From Tomocerus qinae (taxonomy: Eukaryota > Arthropoda > Collembola > Entomobryomorpha > Tomoceridae): DNA of 64,000 bases. The position numbers were made by a program, and so were the translations under genes. Every line of letters begins with the position of its first letter. Within the stretch, counting starts at the first letter, position 1. Below, one piece after another: positions 11,901 through 21,817 of the stretch. The stretch is taken from positions 122,533,875 to 122,597,874 of the forward strand of contig CM034546.1 of NCBI GenBank assembly GCA_020055645.1, given 5' to 3'. The notes below the pieces were generated by a model. The model saw only the letters and a list, made by a program, of their open reading frames with translations, had not been told where the DNA came from and did not search any database.

Positions 11901-12282
11901 CGTTTCAAGGCTAATTTTAATTAGTGTACATCTGTCTTCTGTCGCTACTACAAATAGCATCCTCAACAACAAAGAACAGGACGTTTTCCCTTCGTGTACT
12001 CATAATTATGATCAAATTAATGAAACGTAGGACATTTACCTACATGCATATGATTATCTCTCAGTTCTTCGAACGACTAAGTAGTTGCAGTCACGTTTCA
12101 TTATTATTTGCGCAGTAATTCCTCATGCACTTTTGTGTAGGTTAAATTAGTTGCGTACTACCTAAATGTTTTTGTCATCATTTCAAATGCACGACGATCA
12201 AAATCACGTTTTCTAAACCAGAAGTAATTTAGTAACATTAAACAATAATGAAATGTTAGTAGCATGTTGAACAGATGATGAG
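8912..12282. other. Intergenic, no gene seen
   Basis: AT-rich DNA. A stretch near 9373 (AGTATAGTGGTTAAGG) resembles a tRNA A-box region, but no cloverleaf follows. The open frames at 9427-9690, 10033-10281 and 11924-12118 carry no motif I recognise. Confidence 0.4.
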
Positions 12283-12830
12283 TTGGAACTTAAAACAATC
12301 TCCCTTGTTAAGTGTTGTGCAACATCGCTTTATAGGAATGCCTTGTCTGTCTGTCTGTCCGTCCGTCCGTCTGTTAGCACGATAACTCAAAAACGGTTTG
12401 AGATAATCTATTCAAACTTTCTGTACGTGATGAAAAGCAATGTCGAGTTCGAAAATGGACAAAATCAGACACACCCCCTGCCTGTGGGCGTGGTCCAAAA
12501 ATCAAAAATTGCCGTAACTTTAGTTATTGACATTGTAGATTGTCATGAGATAGCTCGTTCGAAAAGGTTATTCGTTAGGCCATGTCAAGGTCAAGTCACA
12601 CATGTAAAAAGGTCAAATGGCATTGAAAAATTTCACAAAAACGTCATGTAACGTCTGATAATCAGTTCAAACTTTCTATGCTATTTCAATTTCACACCAC
12701 TTTTTTACACCCATTTGTACATGGTTTATTTTTATTGCTGGATAAACAATTATCACACTCCACATCACTGCTACACGGGTGAAAAATAGATCATTCTATT
12801 CTAAAAGGGTTGTATTCTATTTTATAACCG
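12283..12830 (+). repeat. Dispersed repeat with CTGTCTGTCCGTCCGTC head, copy 1
   Basis: A TGTC/CGTC microsatellite at 12344-12372 is followed by GATAACTCAAAAACGGTTTGAG and a moderately GC-rich tract. It resembles the second copy at 17940: both have the same CTGTCTGTCCGTCCGT run, then GATAACT and ACGGTTTGAG. The 122-codon open frame here (12283-12651) is an effect of the repeat, since it starts in the microsatellite (Leu-Ser-Val-Cys-Leu-Ser-Val run) and has no domain. The outer limits are uncertain. Confidence 0.5.
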
Positions 12831-15800
12831 CCGTTTTAGATAGAGCAATAAATTTACCTGCCTATATATCTATGTATGTAACTATGTGTGGTAGGGTGAA
12901 AAGCGGGAACAAATAAATATTTGTATGTCCAATGTCCAATACTCATGATCATTGCATATCTTTCGAAATTGAGTCATGCTCTGGGGGTTACTAGTTATAA
13001 ATATATATTCAAGGCTTCTAGGATGATATGTTTATTAATTTTTAAGCAATTGGGGGCAATGATATTTTTAGAGTTGGAATATTTGTCACAGCTCTACTTA
13101 TATGCAAGTCATAACAGGTATGTAATCACTTTACTTTGAACTCAGGTCGACCCTACAGATTTTCAAACGGAACATACGTAGATTTTAGTCAACTTTACAG
13201 TGATTGCGATGAAAATGTCCTCAAACTCTGACTTTGTATTACCGATCGAACTTGATACCGAAAGTTAATTGTTTTAAGCTGTAAATCATTAGCCGATTTC
13301 TTTGAATTGGAAAGTTCGATAAACTTTGGGAAATATTGCGGGAGTTTCTGCTAAATGCATTATTTTATCAGTTCTCATCTTGCCTCGTAAAAGGAATATA
13401 AGTGGATATGTATTTATTCTTCAGGCTATTCACCATCCTTATAGGTATGTTAAATGGCTTTTTCGTAGTAAATTCAATCATCTCTACGTAGCAGTATTCA
13501 TGTAGCTTATGACCTAACTTTTTATTTTATGTGTTCATTTGCTATTACTTTAGGTGTACTGAGTGCTTCTTTGCAGCACTATATGAATGTAGAAATAGAC
13601 CTTTGAAATTTAATAAATTCAACTTGAGGCTAGTTTTGTAGTACTAAATGTACAATGCTTTCAGTAGAAAGCCATGAAATTATACAAAAGAATGGAAAAT
13701 GAAAGTAAAAGCAATGAAAAATATGGAGGAATTTTTATGGAATGAACTTTTACGTTCCGCTAAAACTAATATTGTAAAATGTAGAGCATTATAGACACAT
13801 ACTATACATAATATGTTAGTATACCGATGTACTTAGACTTTCTTTTTTGTTAATCCAGCCAACCACTGCACTTCAACGCAATCTAAACCTCTTATAGAGA
13901 TTTTAAATGAGGTAGTTGCACAAGTTTCTACCTATAGATAATTTCTATTCAGTAGACTGACAAAGACCGTTCTAACTTTCCAACATCTTTTTAAAGAGCA
14001 AATTAAAATTCTCTCAAAAGGCAAAATGCGCTTTAAATTCTAATTCAGGTGTTCATACATACATGAAGAGTATGATCCGGCTAGAGGCTATATTTACTTG
14101 TATCTATACCACCTGATTATACCTATGCAGACAACATATGTATGTAAATTTGCAATAAAATGTTGCTCTACTTCTTTGTGCTACTAGGCATAAGATTTAG
14201 TTAGCTAGATAATATTGTTTACGATATGTGAAATTAATACTCCGTCTTCCGCTCAAGTGAAAACTCCTGTATATGTCGCAATATGTAAATAACATTTAAT
14301 ATAGTACAGAAAACTGTAATAATATGATGAGGGGAATCAGCAAGGTAGAAAAAGGCAATTATTTCTGTTCCTTTTTAAAAGTGAAATAGTAAATAGTACA
14401 TTATAAATTGTATTATAACGATGGGTAATTTAATTAAATGAAAGTAAAAGGTAAGTAAATTAAATTATCTTTAATGCAAAATGTAAAATGCCCATTAAAA
14501 ATGCTATCTTAAGAAGAAAATAGCTTCATAATCATAACTAGTAATTTTTTGACAGAAAAGCAAGCGTTTGATTTTAGATTGAATTCTGATGGTGCATTAG
14601 GTACATACATATATGACATATGGCGTGGAAAATTTGTGAGGGACTGCAAATGACATCATTTTAATTTTATGAATATATGGAAGATATTCACCTAAACGAG
14701 AATTAATCAATTTTTAGCTCACAATTTTGAGGAAAGCAATGCTTCAGAGGTTTCAACCAAGGTAAATCAAATTCAGTCGTGTGAGGTGATCGGTGGTGAC
14801 AGTCTATAGCTGTTTACCTCCGCGGTTGTTCACATTGACTATAGATTATAGGTACTACCACATTCCTAAATGATGTCAGCGTCAGCAGAATGAAACTCGA
14901 TGATGGGATATAATATTTTGGTTTCAGGCTATAAATACACTAAGGAAATAAGATACGCACATTTCCAAGTACAATGTTCAGCATTGTTGTTTATATAAAA
15001 AGTAATTTGAACTTTGAGCCATGTCTCTGATTACTAATGGAAATAAAAACAACATAACATCATCTCATTCATAATTCTTACGTAAACATGCTATTTATAA
15101 GTTTTAGGTATTTTACGTTTGTCTAGATGACAAAACTGACTGTAACAGTCTATATTATAGTAAAGGGTGTGGGTATATAGGAAAACTGTGGTGGAGAATA
15201 CTAAACCATTATACCACATCATTTGTGACTTTGCGAATGCGTGTAGTAGGGATATTTGTTTACCAGGCAGCAGCGTGCAAGTGAAAGGTCTCAAGTTTAT
15301 TAAATTTTATGCAAAGACAGGCTCAAGACTATACATACTATTATAATAGTACTGCCTCTCTCCCAGAGTAATAGTACTATAGTAATATACCTGGAGATAA
15401 TAATATTCCTCCGTATTCAAAATTCAAACTTGGTAAACTTATAGATGGAAGTAGATCTGCACGAAATGATAAAGCACTAAAAGAGTTAGTCAACTAGAAA
15501 CTTACTTTTGATGCAATATTTTAAAAATTCTCAACTTCTGCCATCGACTTATACAGTAATCTTTTCTATTCCGCATTCATTTTAATACAATGCTTTTTTA
15601 TGTATGATTTTACTTTTAGTATTATGCTACCTATAACAAAGAAATGTCGAGAGTCAACTTCTCTTAGTGATAGTTTTTATTCAGGTATAGCTGTTGGAAT
15701 TGGAAACAGTTGTGTTTTAGTGTCTCTTGCATTTTTGTGCTTGGCTCTATCTAATTCATATTAAAAAATATTCTCCGTCCAAAGAAAAGACTGCTGTTGC

Positions 15801-16268
15801 TCGTTGTTCTTGTAAAAAATGTGCTTCTGGCTGTATACATGCTATCTACTCACTATAAAAATCAACGAGCACCTGCTACAAAAATAAATGATGGAAACAC
15901 ACGTTTTAATAACAGAACATTTGGTTCTATTTACGTGTAATTTAATTTTTTGGCATAGGCACATTAGGTACAGTCCGTACAGTACTGTTGCTGTTATCCA
16001 TTTCATCAGACGTTTATTGCTGCTTTCACTGAAGTTTTTTCGCTTTCACAAAAGAAAAAGGTCGTCTGCCCGACCAAAAATCCGCCACAGTAAATATATG
16101 AGTCAGTGGGCCGAAAATGTCGAAGCTAAGGCGGAGCGGAGATAGAATGTCTAAAAGGCAAACTACTAAAAATGACATAGGTAGCTGCACTAAATGGGCC
16201 AACCGATAAAGTGCAACAAAAAGTTTTTTGTACGTTCACTAAATGTGTTTCCCAAAGGTATAAGGAAC
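12831..16268. other. Intergenic, no gene seen
   Basis: AT-rich DNA without a supported exon. An 85-codon open frame at 15888-16145 has a basic C-terminal half, and the preceding sequence near 15760-15850 encodes a small Cys cluster, but neither resembles a family I know. Confidence 0.35.
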
Positions 16269-16961
16269 ATATCGTCCTTTAAGGAACGAAAAAGCCAATA
16301 TCCATTTTTTGATTGGTGGCGGAGAAAGTCTTTGTCCATGCTTTTGTTAGTGGAGTTAGGCTATTTCCTGCACCAAACGAAAAGTGGATATACAGACCAG
16401 CCGAAATCAAAATGAACTTTGGTACGATTTTAGGCGCGAATAATACGGTTAGTTTTCTGAATGTTCTGAGTACTATATTTTATTCTGCACGTCGCAGCTA
16501 TATGCCATATTAAAATTGATTTAAACCTGTGAAAGCTATGTCACAACGTCCTGCCCCGTACGAAAGTCATTTTGGATATGATCTCTTAGCTGTTTCCATA
16601 GGGCTGTAAAAAACAGATCAAATTTGCAAACTTAAATGGAGATTGACCAATTTGATCTGTTTTTTACAGCCCTATGGAAACAGCTTAGAGATCATATCCA
16701 AAATGACTTTCGTACGGGAAGTATAAATCTCCTATCCTTTCTGTACGGACATGTTTGCTGAATGTAACAATATTAGTTTAATGACATTGATTGATGATAT
16801 CTTTCACCTAAGTACCATCTAAGTATATGCACAGAAAACTAACCGTATTATTCGCGCGAAAATCGTACCAAAGTTCATTTTGATTTTGGCGGGTCTGTAG
16901 GTTTTTTCTGATACCAAACAAAAAATGGATATTGGCTTTTTCATTCCTTAAAGGACGATAT
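16269..16961. mobile_element. Nested fold-back element, about 690 bp
   Basis: Two nested pairs of inverted arms. The outer arms are 16269-16461 and 16832-16961; both include the AAGGACGATATCG end and the AACCGTATTATTCGCG stretch, and the right arm is shorter by about 60 bp. The inner arms, 16555-16624 and 16649-16718, are nearly perfect 70-bp complements separated by a 24-base loop. The inner arms contain AGGGCTGTAAAAAA, similar to the ends of the 935-bp element at 49057. There is no coding capacity. Confidence 0.8.
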
Positions 16962-17939
16962 CGTATAAATAGATACTTTAGTTCATGCTTAAATGCAAGA
17001 AGATGAAATTCAATTACGATTGAATGAACATTGTTACTGCAATGTGATGATACGCGTAAGTCTTAGGAATAGGTAGTTAGTGTGGTGTGCTTTGTGAGGT
17101 CTTCTTGGTTGATTACCCACAACAAAAACACGGAAGGCAAATTGAGATTGGTTTGTCATTTACCTTATATTATTCAGCCAGTCCGCTCAACTGAACTTAT
17201 CTAAGTATCTACTACCTATGTACGAAATTACTGAAGCATAAAGTTTTCCAGCAGTTCAGAAAACCTTTATGTATTCTGTCCTCACGTAGTGGGGAAACCG
17301 TTTCAAAGACATCATTAAATGCACTTTCCAAATACACAGGTGAAACAGAACCATTGAGATAAATAAATTACATATTCATGTAGGTGCATCGGTGCGAGTG
17401 TATCAGCAGTTTGATGTTCAATCACTAGTAATTGTCCTGCAGCAAAATTCTTTGTCTATGAATCTACGTTGCACTTCCATTCCACTTTAGTTAAAGGTTT
17501 CTACCAATGCATCCCCAAGCAATTAAAATTAGCTATGCAGAAGACAAACACTCAAATGCATTTTATCATGAGTTGTTTATAGTATACTATATAGTAGCAG
17601 AACAGCATTGTCGACTCGATTTCGAAAGGTATTATATACTAATAATAATGCCCCCTTGGACCAACGCGGTAAAATTCAAATTTGCCCAACCATACATATT
17701 GTATAGGTATATAGATGGGGAAATTTTTCTCAGTCTACGATTATGTAATAGAGATTATAAACTGCTCTGTTCCAGTACAGTTGCAGTTCTACAAAATTAT
17801 TCTACTCTATAGAAAAATAATATTGTACCCAACAATGACTATATCAGAAAATACATACATGATATTAAACCCAAAACCAGCCAAAATTGAAGACATATTA
17901 TTCAAATCAGTTTGTCTGCTTTTTGTATACGAATACTAT
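16962..17939. other. Intergenic, no gene seen
   Basis: AT-rich, no supported exon. The overlapping open frames at 17507-17996 have no recognisable motif. Confidence 0.4.
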
Positions 17940-18365
17940 TTCTGTCTGTCCGTCCGTTCGGAAATCACTGTGCATGATAACTTTCGAACGGTTTGAGCTA
18001 GGCAGTTCAAATTTTCAGGGTAGCTTCTTGAGGTAAAAATTAAGGGCAAATTCGTAAATAGGAAAGAACGGTCACACTCCCTGACTGGGGGAGGAGTTCA
18101 AAAACTAAAAATAACTGTAAATTGACGTAACTTCGGTTCTAGTCATCCTACAACGTCATGCAAAAGCTTGTTCGACAGCGGACATGTTTTTCCACACTAT
18201 TGAACTGGTTACAATCATCCCCTGTTAGAGGATATGGGTGAAAAATTTATAGTAACCGAAAATCGACGTAACTTCGGTTGTAGTCATCCTACAACGTTGT
18301 GTAAGAGCTTGTTCGACAACTGAAAAGTTGTGTGACACATCTAAGCTCATTTAACTTTGGTTAAG
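17940..18365 (+). repeat. Dispersed repeat with CTGTCTGTCCGTCCGT head, copy 2, with internal duplication
   Basis: It starts with TCTGTCTGTCCGTCCGT and, like the copy at 12283, continues with GATAACT and ACGGTTTGAGCTA. It contains two direct copies of a segment of about 65 bp (near 18122-18180 and 18254-18317) sharing AACTTCGGTT, TAGTCATCCTACAACGT and GCTTGTTCGACA. Confidence 0.55.
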
Positions 18366-20110
18366 AGGGCCCAAATAAACGTCTTTGTGTTACATTTCCG
18401 TTTTGCAATGGTTTGTAGGATTTTGCAAGGATTTTGCATTTTGCACAGAGAATCAATTTGATTTAAAATGCATATTGATATTGATTGAACCATTTAGTAA
18501 TCATATGAGTGCCTGAAGGAAAGAGCTAGAATAATTTGATTGAATGTAAGAGGGTAAATACAAGATCTAACGTTAGTTTGTATTCATGGTCTTAATTTGA
18601 CAAATTACCTGGGCACCTGACAATCATATTAGAGATAAGCGTGCGTTAACATGTCATCGAGACTCAAGACTTGAGAGAACCGAGCGTATAGTATTTATTT
18701 ATGAAAATTATAATGTGCAGCGGAGCTCGCAGTTTGTGATATGGGAGCGCGCGGAGGCTTGTCGTTATGCATGCAATATGCGATTTGACATTGATTTAAC
18801 GCTTGAGCATTGCAGAAAATATGGTGAGGATAACTGATAACCTTAGAAATCTAAAAATACATGCAGCGTGATAGTGAGACAAAACACCCCACCAACCAAA
18901 TCAAATTCCATCCCATTCGTTCCTTTCCGTCATATAAGTAAATCAATATAAGTTGAGTACATTCATCAGTAATTGACCTATGAACATATAGCTTATAATA
19001 TCTGTGAAATTAAAGATTTGCCAGAGCTCATTTAGTGTGGTTGGGAATCTGCCAAGTATTTAGGTACATCTGATCTGACTGATTATGATTACATGGACAA
19101 TTCGTCGTTGCATTTAATTTACAATCAGCAGAATAGGCACTAGACCAACATCCAGTCTCTTTACAAGTACAAGGTACACAAGTCAAGTGGATCATTTTAT
19201 TATTTTTGGAAATTCGTCCGCACTTGATTCATATTGAGACTTAAGCGCTTATCGTTAGTCTTGTAGGCTATATAAATTTAAATATAGCAGATACAGCCAC
19301 AAATGTGTTGATGTGTATGTATTTACAGGATGCTGCTTGCCTCAAGCCTGTCTCATTCATTAGATTATGTGGCAGTAATGCACATCTGCTTCTACTCTAC
19401 ATGATTCCCACTATTAAAGTACGTACTAATTGTAAGTGCTCTATAACTCTGCTGATCTTTGTCCCTACTAAGCCTTGGGCTTTGGGTAAATGTCATGCAG
19501 TCGTAAATTACATACTCTTATTATAAACTCTAATGCCTATCATCAATTGCATGGTCACTAGTATAAATGCATTTATTGATGGGTTGGCGTCTATATCATT
19601 ATTTTGAGGCAGATGTACATTAGTGTACATAAGGTAGGAATTACAATTATAATTATGGTTACTTTTGGATGTATAAGTATATATAGACTCCTTCTTTTAC
19701 GACTTAGAATTAGACTTATATGGTATTAGATTTATCATTAAAATGGGATTACCACTTTACCACAGTAAGCAGAAAATACATAGTTGAACGATAACAATAT
19801 CGTCTACGAAGGATTATTAGTGTTGAATCTCCATTTGTAATGTAAACATATATATATATACATCAAGGACATTAGTTGTCTTATCACTAAAGATTATATG
19901 CAGGTTGGGTACCTATAAGCATTGAAAGTTATCATCCGATCCCCTTTATTTATATTTGTACATTGGGCTTTTTCATTTGTGTTACTCAAGCTGTACTACA
20001 ACACTGTTAGTTGATTTTCTTTTCCGCTGCTGTTGTACAAGATTTATTTGTTCTTTCGAGAAAAGTATCAGACAGAAGAAAAAAACAAGATAGACATAAA
20101 CTAAAGGAAA
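18366..20110. other. Upstream flank of the tandem-CARD gene
   Basis: AT-rich sequence with no supported exon, and an AT dinucleotide run near 19850. There is no ATG between 20041 and 20110, so the CARD gene start at 20111 is the first ATG in this proximal leader. I cannot place a TATA box or initiator with confidence. Confidence 0.4.
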
Positions 20111-20239
20111 ATGGAGCAACAACAAAGAAAAATATTGGAAAATTTGGATTTATTGACTAGCCTGACTGTAAATTTTCCTGGAGTTCTCGCACTGGCAGTT
20201 TCATCTTCTCTGATCAACTCCGTCGAAAAGGAGATCATT
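20111..20239 (+). CDS. Tandem-CARD gene exon 1: helices 1-3 of CARD 1
   Basis: 43 codons starting MEQQQRKILENLDLL and ending EKEII, directly before the donor GTACGT. The end in phase 0 corresponds to the same domain position as the end of exon 2. Confidence 0.75.
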
Positions 20240-21040
20240 GTACGTAAAGAAAACCTTTTAACCAAAGTATCGACTAATATTAATGTTTCCACAAAGTTTA
20301 TCCTCAATTTCATCGCTATAATTCTTGAAAATACAAAATTAGGGGATTAATTGTGTAGAAAAGGGGTTAAAGTTGAGTATTTTACGATAGGAATAAATTG
20401 AAGGAAACAGAATGATTTAGTACTTAGTTGTTTGCACTTAGGTATGTAATGTACGTGTAGGAACTGTATTTTCTTCTTCTTTTCTAGAGTATCCATTATC
20501 ATTCAGTGGAGGAGAAACTGAAAACCCTCTATCTCGTCTCCAGCGGAAAAAGTTCGGATGCACTTGACAGAATAATAGAACTTCTTCAAAAAACAGGGAA
20601 CAACAAGGCGGCTAACATTCTACTTGACTCAGAGGGCGAACGGAATGACAAAATGGACGAGAATCACAAGGCATTAATTTTGAACAACTTAGACAAGCTG
20701 AGCAGTCACACGATGAACTTGCCTATGGTTTTCTCTTACGCCTCAGGCTTAGAACTTATTACTGGCAAAGAAAGAGAAGTCATAGTAAGTATTTTCCAAA
20801 TAAAGAAACCCATAAAATAGACTAGAAAATCATTTTCATTTGTTATTTGTAACTTTTTAGATTGACAACTTTAGCTGTACAAATGAACGATTTTCCGAAT
20901 TTTTTAAACTTACAACAAAGAAAGGACCAGCTGCTTACTCTAAATTAATTAATGTTCTCAAAATGACGCAAAACAATTGGGCTCTGGATGTGCTGCATTA
21001 CAGCGAACCTGATGCAGCAGAAGAATTTATCGACCACTAA
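20111..21040 (+). CDS. Tandem-CARD protein (two death-fold domains, nothing else)
   Basis: Three exons, 20111-20239, 20488-20784 and 20861-21040, encode 201 residues. The introns are 248 and 76 nt, with GTACGT/TTTCTAG and GTAAGT/TTTTTAG sites, both phase 0. CARD 1 spans about residues 5-93 and CARD 2 about 100-191. Each begins with an (I/L)LxNLDxL-type first helix, passes S-x-x-x-(T/M)-N-(F/L)-P and a Glu/Lys segment, and ends with a helix resembling the last CARD helices: DALDRIIELLQKTGNNKAA in the first, AAYSKLINVLKMTQNNWAL in the second. CARDs are about 90-residue adaptor modules that pair with the CARDs of caspases, apoptosome proteins or immune receptors. With no caspase, NACHT, kinase or BIR region, this would be an adaptor or decoy. 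The start ATG has A at -3 and G at +4, and no ATG lies in the 70 bases upstream. The matching intron positions in both halves imply exon duplication. The fold call is from sequence pattern only; another death-fold subtype such as DD or DED is possible. Confidence 0.75.
20488..20784 (+). CDS. Tandem-CARD gene exon 2: rest of CARD 1, linker, start of CARD 2
   Basis: 99 codons after acceptor TTTTCTAG. It holds the C-terminal helices of CARD 1, a short acidic linker (DSEGERNDKMDE), and the first helices of CARD 2, ending EREVI before donor GTAAGT. Confidence 0.78.
20861..21040 (+). CDS. Tandem-CARD gene exon 3: rest of CARD 2 and stop
   Basis: 59 codons and TAA (21038-21040) after acceptor ACTTTTTAG. 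It encodes the later helices of CARD 2 and a short acidic tail ending EEFIDH. Confidence 0.75.
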   Translation: MDNFSCTNERFSEFFKLTTKKGPAAYSKLINVLKMTQNNWALDVLHYSEPDAAEEFIDH

Positions 21041-21572
21041 CAACTCCATGTTAAGAATACTAATCACAAAGATTAGTAGTCGTTTTGTAGCGTCAGTTAT
21101 CAACAGAATCCATCTAAATCCCATATGCATAGTCTTACGCGCCTGAATACCTCCGTTCACATTATTAAATTAAGTGTTACAAGAATTCATTACTTTCATT
21201 ACATTTGTCATTGTCATGCACAGCCATTGTCAATTTCACTCGGAGCTAAACATTAAAAACTCTATGATATTACAAACTATCTTCTTTTTATACTCCATCC
21301 TTCAAAGTCAATATTGATGCACTTTTTGCTATAAAATGTGCAATCCATGCATGTGCAACTTTACTAAGCACACATTCCTGCAGCAGATCCTCTTCCTTTT
21401 CATTCAGATTCAATTTTATTAACATACCGTACAAATACATGTATGCATCATGCATCTGCCAGTTAACCAAACATTCTCTGTCAGAATATTGCATCTTAGA
21501 TTATGGAGAAAAAATGCCACAACAGAAAAGAAGACTGACTTTTGCATGGTATTGACATTTGCAATAAAAATG
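21041..21572. other. 3' flank of the tandem-CARD gene
   Basis: Probable 3' UTR and flank. ATTAAA near 21252 and AATAAA at 21564-21569 are possible polyadenylation signals; the latter lies just before a MITE. The small open frames on both strands here have no motif. Confidence 0.35.
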
Positions 21573-21817
21573 CAAGGGCGTATAGAAGAAAACTTATTGG
21601 CCCGATGCCAGCCTCCGAAACTCAGAATATTTTTTTTTTGTAAAATATCATAAAATCGGCTTTGAACAATTGTTGCATTCGGGTATATGTAATAATATGA
21701 GTCGATTTCGACCCAGTTTCTCCCTTAAGAATTTTTTTGGCTCCTGAGGGAAATAACTTAATAGACCTTTAGTATGTATGAGATTTCAGAATTCGATCCT
21801 GCCTGTGTACGCCCTTG
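21573..21817. mobile_element. MITE family 2 (CAAGGGCGTA ends), copy 1
   Basis: The ends CAAGGGCGTA and TACGCCCTTG are perfect inverted copies bounding 245 bp. The flanks TAAAAATG (21565-21572) and TAATAATG (21818-21825) match at 7 of 8 positions, a target duplication of hAT length. Non-coding. Confidence 0.7.

Noticed and set aside
12283-12651. 122-codon open frame
   Set aside because: It is a repeat-derived frame starting in a TGTC/CGTC microsatellite, with a related repeat at 17940; no domain.
15764-16145. Cys cluster (CSCKKCASGC) followed by a basic open frame
   Set aside because: The Cys cluster is closed by a stop soon after, the two parts are in different frames, and no consistent splice joins them.
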